61,268 nt of DNA from Anaerovibrio lipolyticus DSM 3074. GTDB lineage: Bacteria > Bacillota > Negativicutes > Selenomonadales > Selenomonadaceae. The stretch is from assembly GCF_900141865.1 (NCBI RefSeq), contig NZ_FQYW01000019.1:1-61268 (forward strand), read 5' to 3'. Shown here in pieces: positions 36,601 to 43,985 of the stretch. Within the stretch, counting starts at the first letter, position 1; every line of letters begins with the position of its first letter. A model generated the notes under the pieces. It did no database searches, had not been told where the DNA came from, and saw only the letters and a list, made by a program, of their open reading frames with translations. A program made the translations under genes and the position numbers.

Positions 36601-36916
36601 TTACATATACATCATTGCCTTTGATGGTTTTAACCTTGCCGCCGCTTTCCACGGTGAATGTTATACCCTCTCCCTTGTCTGCGCCGCTATTACCGTCAAG
36701 TGAATAGTTCTTCTCGGATTCGTTTGTGTTGACTGTTTTGTCCGCACTTACAGTTTCATGTTCATCCGCCCATGCCACCCCGCCGGTCGCCATCCACAGC
36801 GATACAGCAAGTGCCAGAGCCATCTGCCCCTTTAAACCTTTCCAGCCCCTGCCCTTAGTATCTTTATTGAGGCTGATGTCCCCCCCCAGTGGACTACTAT
36901 ACTTCCTTGTTTCCAT
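33671..36916 (-). CDS. Autotransporter adhesin with C-terminal beta-barrel
   Basis: I start at the ATG at 36916 (METRKYSS), which has GGAGG 7 bases upstream; the open frame continues further but without a ribosome site. 1081 residues. A long N region precedes a signal core (MALALAVSLWMATGGVAWA, cleavage near residue 50), an extended signal typical of autotransporters. The passenger is Gly/Thr/Asn-rich with beta-helix repeats (GTVSGAVIGG, GGHVGGVWGG) and then three ~190-residue repeats each beginning with an MTFGT/MTWGT/VAWKD-type strand and containing TTTLLTN-like segments. The last ~270 residues form a porin-like barrel ending in Phe. It should be an outer-membrane surface protein. The gene is visibly more GC-rich than its neighbours, hinting at transfer or repeat-driven composition. 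Confidence 0.92.
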   Translation of the reverse strand: METRKYSSPLGGDISLNKDTKGRGWKGLKGQMALALAVSLWMATGGVAWADEHETVSADKTVNTNESEKNYSLDGNSGADKGEGITFTVESGGKVKTIKGNDVYVTSSGNTVTVKSGGEVNAGSTGSDAIIGGISNNEVTVEGTVTGRVYGGQNTGGVSTNNHVVVTGTVSGAVIGGDGATATNNTVEVIGGHVGGVWGGDGDNTTNNNTVILKNATVDGNVYGGFKELDVTGNTLIVSGINTVGGYVERLKTIKLASDLAWDSTNAVLTAARYYKGSLESSIAIDISEASALKNRTESGTMTLIKSNGSLANFSLSGTAITTGGVTVQSTAKSSEANGVTIGYNNTHTVNYDATNKAINYTVANMVTGVTLGTMTFGTPRALTAGDFDFTGVTNANINTTNFKFNNPESATGTTTLLTNATNLVAGTNIAHTQNFTKAVNGATLSATLSGKVIRTTAGQIGYTAIGTALTGVNLAGWNGTASSVPAGWTSGLTANSITAAGFTAPTIDAGTSTNIFTTDTGSFFKDNQITGAMKYAEQAASSDTVNGVTLTGAESKGVKASDDGKSLIYARSNFNVNSISLGNMTWGTARTASGTGYDYTNAVIDASSLSFTNPESITPGTTTLLTANNTLADVAETTKNVSYGFSPVDGVTVNGRINGSYKTESNAITYTATANNATKLTFGNVAWKDTGALMTRPSNITFNGAAVDTSNINFTNIKELEANKTMTLVSNFGDTVGTITGTKYKVGSTLQGEGKASLEGSNLIFTTDTRAEKMTVQEQTHNTVMGAEVGMAALSAGNDFVGAATEGLAMAGNTGTDGMATYANMGGGSMNVETGSHVKTHTWNAILALGHKNEKKLSTTEYGAFFEYGTGNYSTFNGDERGDGSTRYTGGGILGKWQKNNGFYVEGSLRAGSIHDDANNVLRDANGNPYSYTTDATYWGAHIGVGREIKLNKTDILDLYAKYFYNHRGSVSFDAGGHYDLGAVESSVLRVGTRYTVKQNDNINYYGGLAVEHEFCGRASGFADGVAIRGADISGTSVRGEIGAKFKPDEKSNVTLDLNLSGFAGKKQGLTGGLSAVFHF

Positions 36917-37011
36917 TTTTACATCCTCCATGCTTATCTGTTGTGCCATAAAACACGTTTTCCCTTTTGCCTTAATATTTAGCATGAAAATTTAAAAAAA
37001 ACAATACCAAA

Positions 37012-37051
37012 TCAAAAAGTGTACGGTTTTTTCAAAAAGTGTGCGTTTTTT
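37012..37051 (-). promoter_or_regulatory. Two 20-bp direct repeats upstream of the autotransporter
   Basis: TCAAAAAGTGTACGG-TTTTT (37012-37031) is followed at once by TCAAAAAGTGTGCG-TTTTTT, 18 of 20 identical, about 100 bases before the start codon. Two-turn spacing is what a dimeric LytTR regulator needs (its 9-bp boxes usually repeat every 21), and such a regulator is encoded 5 kb away in the same cluster. Binding is inference. Confidence 0.5.
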
Positions 37052-37127
37052 AGACCTTTTGACCTTTTTCATAACAATTTTATTATAATACAAAGGAAAT
37101 CTATGTTTTTAAATAGATACATTAAAA

Positions 37128-37154
37128 ACAAAAAAAAGAGCTGCCGAAGCAGCC
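37128..37154 (-). terminator. UUCG-loop terminator of the Rpn gene (repeat copy 1)
   Basis: On the minus strand GGCTGC-TTCG-GCAGC(TC) is followed by TTTTTTTG. Similar modules recur at 38333-38351 and 39806-39829. Confidence 0.85.
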
Positions 37155-37182
37155 TATCAATAAATATAAAAATATGGTAATG

Positions 37183-38172
37183 TCATTTTTTCCTTATTTG
37201 CTCAGCCAATTCCTGAATACGCTCAAGGGGTAAGCGTGAATACTTTAGGATTTCTTCCATTGGTTTATTATCCATAAGCATATCAGTGGCCATCTGTTCT
37301 CTCCCCTCAGCGAGTCCAAGAGCCAGACCTTGTTCTATACCTTGTTCTATACCTTTTTCTATTCCGAGAGCCATTCCCTTTTCAATTCCACGTTGTTCAA
37401 CGCCTTCGCTCAAATTACACATTTCCTGTACACCCCTTTCCAGTCTCGGTGTCATTTTTATGGAAAACTCCTCTGCCAATTTGTTTTTCTTTTCCTGCCG
37501 ATTAAGGTTATTATCTACAAGGACAAGGTTTAATAGTCTCAAAAGACCTTCCAGCTCGGTATATTGCTTTTGTCCAAGGCAAATCATTACCACTGACAAC
37601 AAATCATAATGAGAAGCTTTTGCTTTCGCCTTACCAATAATATTTTCTTCTATTATACCATACCTGGCAATATTATATTCCCATTCTTTACTTGAATTAG
37701 TACAAACCCAAATGGAATAGACCTTCTTGATTTTTTCATAATGGGATTTAGTGAATACTGTACCGTACTGGCCGGAAATCATGCGGCTGCAATAATATAT
37801 TCCCCGCTTCAAAAGAGGATAACCAGGATTAAACTTATTTTGAGCTTCAATATTAATTATCAGCTCAATAGGTTCCTCTGTACCTGGTGCCAATGCAGTG
37901 AACCTCACATCAAAGAATACTGCACCTTCCCCCTCAGTTATATCCTCGGTATGCCGACTTTCTATGCGATAAATATCACCATCAGGCAGGACAGGAGTCT
38001 TTTCCACTTCGGGATTGCCTTGAATATACTTATTTACTATATCCTCAACAGGAACATTTTCATATTCCCTTACGCAGGTTTTTAAGATATGACCTATAAT
38101 TCCCTTTTCTGATAAAACCTCCTTGCAGGCCTTATCATATAGCATTTTTCGTCGTTTATCAGCATTAACCAT
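37183..38172 (-). CDS. Rpn-family PD-(D/E)XK nuclease / putative transposase
   Basis: 329 residues from the ATG at 38172, 6 bases after AAGGAGA. The N-terminal part (DKACKEVLSEKGIIGHILK) precedes the nuclease core: an acidic strand AVFFDVRFTA and ELIINIEAQNKF, matching the D and E-x-Q(K) of PD-(D/E)XK folds in the Rpn/YhgA group. The middle is helical; the C terminus holds Gly-Ile-Glu-Lys/Gln repeats (GIEKGIEQGIEQGLALGLAEG). Rpn proteins are recombination-promoting DNA nucleases, often in multicopy, sometimes acting with phage or toxin systems. A shorter paralogue lies 0.8 kb away. Confidence 0.88.
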   Translation of the reverse strand: MVNADKRRKMLYDKACKEVLSEKGIIGHILKTCVREYENVPVEDIVNKYIQGNPEVEKTPVLPDGDIYRIESRHTEDITEGEGAVFFDVRFTALAPGTEEPIELIINIEAQNKFNPGYPLLKRGIYYCSRMISGQYGTVFTKSHYEKIKKVYSIWVCTNSSKEWEYNIARYGIIEENIIGKAKAKASHYDLLSVVMICLGQKQYTELEGLLRLLNLVLVDNNLNRQEKKNKLAEEFSIKMTPRLERGVQEMCNLSEGVEQRGIEKGMALGIEKGIEQGIEQGLALGLAEGREQMATDMLMDNKPMEEILKYSRLPLERIQELAEQIRKK

Positions 38173-38324
38173 GCCCATTCTCCTTAATTAACCTTCTGTA
38201 ATAATTGTATTATTTAAAATTAATTATATTAATATATTATCATATATTTACTAATTTTTCTATAAAATTTGAGTATATTTTATTATTTTATTTTATATTT
38301 CATTTTAATACAATAACAAATAAC

Positions 38325-38390
38325 AGAATAAAAAGAGCTGTCGAAGCAGCCCATCAATAAATATAAAAATATGGTAATGCCGTTTTTAAA
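38325..38390 (-). repeat. Copy of the 3' end/terminator module of the Rpn gene
   Basis: The stretch GAGCTGTCGAAGCAGCC plus ATCAATAAATATAAAAATATGG is nearly the same as the 3' flank of the Rpn gene (37138-37185), but no Rpn coding sequence adjoins it: the match ends just where the stop codon would be. It is probably the stub of a deleted paralogue. Confidence 0.7.
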
Positions 38391-38492
38391 ACCTGTTTTA
38401 CAACAGTCTGAATTTTTCTTTCATATAGAGGAAAAATTTGAACAATGGCGTTATAATAATATCAACAAATGAGCACAGAGGATGTGGCGATT

Positions 38493-38858
38493 ATGAGTAC
38501 AGATTTTGCACATAGATTAAAGGAATTACGGCTGGCCAAGGACTTGACCCAGAAGGAATTTTCCGAGTTATCCCAAATAAGTCAAAGCACTATTTCCATG
38601 TATGAAAGCGGGCAACGGGAGCCTACTCTTGAGATTTTGGATATTTTTGCCAAGTTTTTCAAGGTGGATATGGATTATATGTCCGGAAAATCCCAAAAGC
38701 AAAAGCCAATGGCCATTGATATCATCTCCCCGGCCCCTGAGGATCCTAACCCTGATAATAAATCTGACAAAAAGCTCCTTGATGCCTATCACAAGGCCCC
38801 AGAGCATATCCAAAGAATCGTTTCCGTATGTCTGGAACCATATATTGAAGAAAAATAA
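38493..38858 (+). CDS. XRE-family transcriptional regulator
   Basis: 121 residues from the ATG at 38493 (MSTDFAHRLKELRLAK); an alternative ATG eight codons upstream lacks a ribosome site. The helix-turn-helix is clear: LTQKEFSELSQISQSTISMYESGQREPTLEIL. The rest is Lys/Pro-rich followed by a short helix (KAPEHIQRIVSVCLEPY). Likely a cytoplasmic DNA-binding repressor. It lies between two Rpn paralogues on the opposite strand and has its own terminator; its target is unknown. Confidence 0.9.
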   Translation: MSTDFAHRLKELRLAKDLTQKEFSELSQISQSTISMYESGQREPTLEILDIFAKFFKVDMDYMSGKSQKQKPMAIDIISPAPEDPNPDNKSDKKLLDAYHKAPEHIQRIVSVCLEPYIEEK

Positions 38859-38870
38859 AGCAAAACAAAC

Positions 38871-38900
38871 AAAAGCACTGGCAATATACCAGTGCTTTTC
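38871..38900 (+). terminator. Terminator of the XRE gene
   Basis: AAAAGCACTGG (38871-38881) and CCAGTGCTTTT (38889-38899) form a perfect 11-bp stem ending in T. It can also act on the Rpn paralogue from the other side. Confidence 0.88.
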
Positions 38901-38941
38901 TACTTTCTAGTTAGCTATAAGTGCAGCTATATAATGTAACA

Positions 38942-39637
38942 TTATATCAAAGCATTCTTCTTTCCAATCTCAATAACCTGCTCAACAGTGAGTTTTGTTA
39001 CACGGGCTATCATTTCAACAGATAGATTTTCTTTGAACATACCAATTACAGTTTCAGATTTTTCCAATTCAATTCCTTTTTCTATTCCACGCTGTTCAAC
39101 GCCTTCACTCAAATTACACATTTCCTTTACACCCCTTTCAAGACTAGGTGTCATTTTTATAGCGAACTCATTAATCAACCTATTTTTCTTTTCCTGTTGA
39201 CTAAGGTTATTATCAACTAATACAAGGCTTAACAACCTCAAAAGCCCTTCCAGCTCAGTATATTGTCTTTTCCCAAGGCAAATCATCACCACCGACAGCA
39301 GATCATAATGAGCTAGCTTTGCTTTTGCATTACCAATAATATTTTCTTCCATTATACCATACCGAGCAATATTATATTCCCATTCTTTGCTGGAATTAGT
39401 ACAAACCCATATTGAATAAACCTTTTTGATTTTCTCATAATGCGATTTAGTAAATACAGTAGTCTTTTCCACCTCAGGATTACCTTGAATATATTTATTC
39501 ACTATATCCTCAACAGAAACATTTTGATATTCCTTTACGCAGGTCTTTAAAATATGTCCTATAATCCCCTTCTCCGATAAAACCTCTTTGCAAGCTTTAT
39601 CGTATAACCTTTTCCTCCGCTCATCAACAGCCCCCAT
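38942..39637 (-). pseudogene. Rpn paralogue lacking its nuclease core
   Basis: 231 residues from the ATG at 39637. It aligns with the intact neighbour over nearly its whole length (over 80% identity by eye in the shared parts), but NPEVEKT is joined straight to TVFTKSHYEK: 78 residues containing the whole PD-(D/E)XK active site (VFFDVRF and NIEAQNK) are removed in frame. The C terminus also diverges after RGIEKGIE, with a different 40-residue tail. The reading frame stays intact, so it may be made as a non-catalytic protein, or it is a decay product. Confidence 0.8.
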
Positions 39638-39805
39638 ACCCATTCTCCTTAAACAAGTATTTAGTCCTGCAACCTTAATTGTATTAATATAATATCATAT
39701 ATTACAAAATAATTCCACGCAATATAAGCATATTGCATTATTATATTTAAAATGCATATATCCTGATAAGTAGCATAAAATAGGGAGACCAAATCAGAGT
39801 CAAAA

Positions 39806-39829
39806 CAAAAAGGGCTACCGAAGCAGCCC
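39806..39829 (-). terminator. UUCG-loop terminator module (copy 3)
   Basis: On the minus strand GGGCTGCTTCGGTAGCCC (one mismatch) is followed by TTTTTGTTTTG. It may terminate transcription from the transporter gene ending at 40167. Confidence 0.65.
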
Positions 39830-39949
39830 ATAGTCCATTAGTAATAATGCTTTGCAAATATTTAGCATAGTGTTATAAAAAGTTGGATATAAAATACTTC
39901 CACATTCTGTACCATGATTCCTTTTTTTAAACGATTTTTCCAGTATTAT

Positions 39950-40138
39950 ATTGCGGGTGGCATGGGATAAGGACATGAAGCATGCTGAGCTAAAATGACA
40001 CATCACCCAAAAATTTATTTGAGACGATATGAAGTGGCAGACGGCTGCGAAGCCCGTCCATACTAATGAACGCCAATAAATAAATTGATGTGACACTGCG
40101 AAGCAAATGAATGCCCTATCCCATGACAGGACCCGTAT
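39950..40138. repeat. Long imperfect inverted repeat (MITE-like or structured RNA)
   Basis: Outer arms: GCGGGTGGCATGGGATAAGG (from 39953) against ACGGGTCCTGTCATGGGATAGGG (reverse, ending 40135). Next: GACACATCA with TTTATTT against the reverse of AAATAAATTGATGTGAC. Centre: GACGGCTGCGAAGCCCGTC hairpin (40040-40058). The pairing is in order, so the ~190 bases fold into one long interrupted hairpin. No ORF of its own. Confidence 0.6.
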
Positions 40139-40166
40139 TTCTAAAATAATATGTACATAAGGAAAA

Positions 40167-41378
40167 TCAGTGTGATTCCACAAGTGCATGGACTCTCTTG
40201 CGGCGGCCGTAGGTCTTCAGCACAAGTGCAATAAGGAAGTTAATCACAAAGCAGCCCGCAAAGAAATACAGCGTATAATCATAGCCGCTGGTGTTTTCCC
40301 TAAACACCGCGATAATAGATGGGCCTGCAATACCTGCCAGCCCCCAGGCGGTGAGAATTCTGCCGTGGATGGCACTAAGCTCTCTGGTGCCAAATAAATC
40401 GGAAAGATAGGCTGGCATACAGGAGAAGCCACCACCATAACAACTAATAATAAGCAAAATAAGAAGCTGGAATATCATGGCATCCACAGTATTGGCCAAA
40501 TGATAAAAGGCGGCGATTTCAATCAGGAAAAACATAATGTATGTCATGCCTCTGCCAATGTAATCAGAAACGGTGGACCATATAATTCTTCCCGCACCGT
40601 TTAAGAGACCGATGATACCTACCATGGAAGCAGCTGCTGCCGCATCCATGCCCACTACCTCCTGGGCCATTGGGGAAGCCACGGAAAGAAGGCCAATACC
40701 GCAGGTAATATTTACGAAGAAAATCCACCAAAGAGCGGAGAACTGCCATGTCTTTACCGCCTCGTTAGCTGTAGCCCCCTGATGGGTGTGCTCTGCCGCC
40801 TCAGCAACACTGCTCGTTACTGGTGGCTTTAAATAAAGGGCGGACATACTCATAATCACAATATATACCGCACCCAATATCAGGAAATTGTTTCTTAAAC
40901 CAAACTCTCCTGTAAGATACTGCATAACAGGACCCGCCACCAATGCTGCAAAGCCAAAGCCCATAATAGCAAGACCTGTGGCAAAGCCCCGATGGTTAGG
41001 GAAATACTTTACCAATGTAGATACCGGTGTAATATAGCCAATCCCCAGGCCTATACCACCGATAATACCATAAAACAGATACAGCATGGCAAGACTGCCT
41101 GCTTCAATGGCAAAGGCTGTACCCAGCATCCCAGTGCCAAAAAACAGAGTGGCCAAAAGGCCGCTTTTCTTGGGACCCAGCTTTTCCACAAAGCTGCCCA
41201 AAAATCCCGCAGACAAGCCAAGAAAGAGAATGGCCAGAGAAAAGGTCCAGGTGGTTTCCTTTAGGGTTATTCCCATCTCGGCCATAATAGGCTTGGTCAA
41301 AACACTCCAAGCATACACACTGCCAATGGAAATGTGAATCCCAATAGCAGCCAAGGCAATAAGCCAACGATTTCGCAT
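40167..41378 (-). CDS. OFA-family MFS transporter (oxalate/formate antiporter type)
   Basis: 403 residues from the ATG at 41378 (MRNRWLIALAAIGIHISIG). Twelve hydrophobic helices. The N-terminal signature GIHISIGSVYAWSVLTKPI and YFPNHRGFATGLAIMGFGF between helices 4 and 5 are typical of the oxalate:formate antiporter family; the second half has GAGRIIWSTVSDYIGR. It moves a small carboxylate across the inner membrane. Its leader holds a ZTP (pfl) riboswitch, which normally controls one-carbon and purine genes, so formate is the favoured guess. Monocistronic. Confidence 0.9.
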   Translation of the reverse strand: MRNRWLIALAAIGIHISIGSVYAWSVLTKPIMAEMGITLKETTWTFSLAILFLGLSAGFLGSFVEKLGPKKSGLLATLFFGTGMLGTAFAIEAGSLAMLYLFYGIIGGIGLGIGYITPVSTLVKYFPNHRGFATGLAIMGFGFAALVAGPVMQYLTGEFGLRNNFLILGAVYIVIMSMSALYLKPPVTSSVAEAAEHTHQGATANEAVKTWQFSALWWIFFVNITCGIGLLSVASPMAQEVVGMDAAAAASMVGIIGLLNGAGRIIWSTVSDYIGRGMTYIMFFLIEIAAFYHLANTVDAMIFQLLILLIISCYGGGFSCMPAYLSDLFGTRELSAIHGRILTAWGLAGIAGPSIIAVFRENTSGYDYTLYFFAGCFVINFLIALVLKTYGRRKRVHALVESH

Positions 41379-41423
41379 ACACAACAGTCCTTTCTGCATT
41401 ACAACAAAGGACTTGCCGAACAA

Positions 41424-41522
41424 AAGAAAAGACCGTCCGGACAAATCCTTGCCCAGACGGTCGGCTTATTGACATTTCCCGGTACATGTGGTGAACTCCA
41501 CTGATCCGTCAGCACCGAAAAA
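41424..41522 (-). promoter_or_regulatory. ZTP/ZMP (pfl) riboswitch with terminator
   Basis: Reading the minus strand: GCTGACGGATCAGTGGAGTT, CACCACATGTACCGGGAAAT, then GCCGACCGTCTGGGCA, the conserved 3' pseudoknot segment of the pfl motif. GACCGTC (41462-41456) also pairs with GACGGTC (41437-41431), followed by TTTTCTTTTG, which is the competing terminator. ZTP rises when 10-formyl-tetrahydrofolate is short and turns such genes on. The transporter start is 46 bases downstream. Confidence 0.85.
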
Positions 41523-41572
41523 CCTATTCATTTCAACGCAATCATTTTATATTTTTTTCCAATATATGTCAA

Positions 41573-41627
41573 TAAAAAAACTGGAGAACTAATTGCACAT
41601 CAGTACAATTCTTCTCCAGTTTTTTGC
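41573..41627. terminator. Terminator of the feo unit
   Basis: AAACTGGAGAA-CTAATTG pairs with CAATT-CTTCTCCAGTTT with short internal defects; A-runs and T-runs flank both sides, so it can work in either direction. It lies just past the small Cys-rich gene. Confidence 0.88.
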
Positions 41628-41631
41628 TTTA

Positions 41632-41781
41632 TTATTTTCTGCTAATACAGTTGCTGCCACAACCGCAGCCACAATCTGAGCCGCAGCAATCATGCTTTCC
41701 GGAACGGAAATTATTCCAGACATGACGGACGGCAAAACCAAGTAATACCAAAAGTATTAAACCAATTACGTAAGTTGCCAT
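41632..41781 (-). CDS. FeoB-associated Cys-rich membrane peptide
   Basis: 49 residues from the ATG at 41781 behind AAGGAGGC. One transmembrane helix (VIGLILLVLLGFAV) precedes a basic stretch (RHVWNNFRSG) and a Cys cluster with CC, CGCGCG and a final Cys. This is the FeoB-associated Cys-rich family, found directly after feoB in Gram-positive-type operons; it is thought to sit in the membrane and help ferrous iron handling, perhaps in place of FeoC. It begins 14 bases after the feoB stop and is followed by the operon's terminator. Confidence 0.9.
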   Translation of the reverse strand: MATYVIGLILLVLLGFAVRHVWNNFRSGKHDCCGSDCGCGCGSNCISRK

Positions 41782-41795
41782 ATTAGGAGCCTCCT

Positions 41796-43718
41796 TTATT
41801 CAAAGCCCAACAACTTTCCTCCCTGGTATACTATCAGAGATACTACCCAAGCCAAAGCAAACATATAACCAGCGGCGAAGAACATCATCTTCCAGCTGTT
41901 GGTTTCCTTCTTAATGGTACCCAATGCAGTTACACATGGAGTATAGATCTGGGAGAATACCATAAAGGCTAAAGCAGACAGACTGGTGAAGGCCGCTGCC
42001 ATACCAGTAGCACTAAGGGCCTCAGCAGTCTCCACAGCATCCTCAGCCTCAGCAGAAATATCTGGGAGGCCATAAAGAACACCAATGGTAGAAACAACGG
42101 ATTCCTTGGCAAGGATACCGGAAATAACGGCTGCGCCAGCTTCCCAGTTGCCAAAGCCATGGAAGGTAAAGAGGGCACCAACAACTGCACCGATGGAAGC
42201 CAGGAAGGACTCACTCTGCTCCTCTACCATACCATCCATATTAAATGCACCCAAGAACCAAATGAGTACGCAACCAACAAAGATAATAGTACCAGCTTTT
42301 ACCAGATAACCTTTACCCTTATCCCAGGTTTCCAGAAGAACGGTCTTCATATCCGGCATTCTGTATGGAGGTAACTCCAACAGGAAGGTAGCTGTTTCAT
42401 CCTTATATTTGGCCGCAGTTAACAGCTTAGTAGAAACAATTGCCATAACTACGCCCACGATATACATAGCAAATACCACATTAGCGGCATTATCCGGGAA
42501 GAACATAGCAGCGAAGAGAGCCATGATAGGCAGCTTTGCTCCACAAGTCAGGAAAGGCGCTGCCAAAATGGACAGAATGCGGTCCTTTTCATTATCCAAT
42601 GCACGGGCGCCCATGATGGAAGGAACACCACAGCCAAAGCCCATCATCAATGGCATTACGCTCTTACCACTGAGGCCAGCCCGACGCATAATAGGGTCCA
42701 TGATAAATGCTACACGAGCCATGTAACCAGTACCATCCAGGAAGCTCAAGCAGAAGAACAGCATGAAAATAAGAGGAACGAAAATAATAACGGAACCAAC
42801 ACCGCCAATAATACCATCAAGAATAAGTGCCTGCATCCAATCGGCAACCTGGGCCCCTTCCAGAGCACCAGCTACCCATTCGGTAAAGTCGCCGGTAATA
42901 ACCTCCTCCAAAGCATCAGCAATCGGCTGACCAATCCACTCGAAGGTAATCTGGAAAACAGCATAGAGAATAGCCAAGAATAATGGCAATGCCAAAACGC
43001 CATTGGCCAGAACGGAATCCATCTTCTCTGTAAGGGTGGAACCCACACTGGAGAACTCAGCCACTTCAGACAGGATCTCATCGATAAATGCATAACGCTG
43101 CTTGATGATTGCCTCCTGAAGGTCCATACCAGTAAGACCGCTGTTCTCGATTTCCTGAATCTTGGCAATATGGGCCTGAAGCTCTTCACTAGGACCATAG
43201 CTTTCCATGGAAACGGAGGTAAATACGTTAAGGAGATTCTTTATGCTCTTACCATCCCGCGCCACAGTAAGCAACACCGGATAACCCAGCTTCTTTTCCA
43301 GCTTCTTGACATCAATCTTAATGCCACGACGCTTTGCCTCGTCCTGCATATTCAAGTCAAGCATAAGTGGAATGCCCTTTTCCAACAGCTGAACTGTAAG
43401 GAACAGATTTCTTTCGATGTTGGATGAATCAATAACGTCCACTACCAAATCCAGCTGAGCTTCCTGCAAATAATCAATTACGATTTTTTCCTCAGGACTT
43501 CTTGCATTTACGCTGTATGTACCAGGCAAATCAATTACCTGAATGTGCTTGCCCTCGAAGGTTACATGGCCTTCCTTCTTGTCTACTGTAACACCAGGCC
43601 AGTTACCAATCTTCTGTCTAGCCCCAGTTATTTCATTAAAAATAGTAGATTTACCAGTATTTGGATTACCAGTAAGTGCTACCCTTATGATGTTATTATC
43701 CATTGCCATTGTTGCCAT
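41796..43718 (-). CDS. feoB: Ferrous iron transporter FeoB
   Basis: 640 residues from the ATG at 43718; GGTGGG is 6 bases upstream inside the end of feoA. The N-terminal G domain has GNPNTGKSTIFNEITG, switch segment NWPGVTVDKKEG, DLPGTYS and a G4-like NMQD (NLNMQDEAKRRG region). The membrane part has Gate motifs with conserved Cys (MGFGCGVPSI; LTCGAKLPIM) that could coordinate iron. FeoB imports Fe2+ across the inner membrane. It is shorter than the E. coli protein, which is normal for this group. Confidence 0.97.
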   Translation of the reverse strand: MATMAMDNNIIRVALTGNPNTGKSTIFNEITGARQKIGNWPGVTVDKKEGHVTFEGKHIQVIDLPGTYSVNARSPEEKIVIDYLQEAQLDLVVDVIDSSNIERNLFLTVQLLEKGIPLMLDLNMQDEAKRRGIKIDVKKLEKKLGYPVLLTVARDGKSIKNLLNVFTSVSMESYGPSEELQAHIAKIQEIENSGLTGMDLQEAIIKQRYAFIDEILSEVAEFSSVGSTLTEKMDSVLANGVLALPLFLAILYAVFQITFEWIGQPIADALEEVITGDFTEWVAGALEGAQVADWMQALILDGIIGGVGSVIIFVPLIFMLFFCLSFLDGTGYMARVAFIMDPIMRRAGLSGKSVMPLMMGFGCGVPSIMGARALDNEKDRILSILAAPFLTCGAKLPIMALFAAMFFPDNAANVVFAMYIVGVVMAIVSTKLLTAAKYKDETATFLLELPPYRMPDMKTVLLETWDKGKGYLVKAGTIIFVGCVLIWFLGAFNMDGMVEEQSESFLASIGAVVGALFTFHGFGNWEAGAAVISGILAKESVVSTIGVLYGLPDISAEAEDAVETAEALSATGMAAAFTSLSALAFMVFSQIYTPCVTALGTIKKETNSWKMMFFAAGYMFALAWVVSLIVYQGGKLLGFE

Positions 43719-43720
43719 TA

Positions 43721-43945
43721 TCATCCCACCTGTGTAACTTCAATCTTGTCTGCATCTTCACGGCGCATCGCCAAGTTATAAGAACGAATACCAATTGCCA
43801 TTGGATCTCCCAACGGTGCGGAGCGAAGCACCTTCACAGTAGTACCTGGAATAAGTCCCATGGTCATAAGGCGTTCCTTCAGCAGTGAATCACCAATATT
43901 CTCCACTCTGACGGACATGCCTGTTTTACATTCCTTAAGAGTCAT
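43721..43945 (-). CDS. feoA: Ferrous iron transport protein FeoA
   Basis: 74 residues, an SH3-like FeoA domain: SVRVENIGDSLLKERLMTMGLIPGT and VLRSAPLGDPMAIGIRSYNLAMRR. FeoA is a small cytoplasmic protein needed with FeoB. GGGGAGG lies 9 bases upstream. Its stop overlaps the beginning of feoB. A Fur-like box precedes it. Confidence 0.95.
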   Translation of the reverse strand: MTLKECKTGMSVRVENIGDSLLKERLMTMGLIPGTTVKVLRSAPLGDPMAIGIRSYNLAMRREDADKIEVTQVG

Positions 43946-43985
43946 TTAAAAACCTCCCCATAACTCTATTCATCGTTTTAGGGCT

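Larger units (their letters stand above)
39638..40166. other. Gene-free stretch with terminator repeat and long inverted repeat
   Basis: An open frame of 124 codons crosses this stretch on the minus strand but has no ribosome site, family-like sequence or sensible composition. The stretch holds the 5' region of the Rpn paralogue, the third UUCG-loop terminator module and a roughly 190-bp imperfect inverted repeat, both listed separately. Confidence 0.65.

Noticed and set aside
39815-40189. 124-codon minus-strand frame after the OFA transporter
   Set aside because: No ribosome site, odd Phe/Cys/His-rich composition, and it spans the long inverted repeat and overlaps the transporter end.
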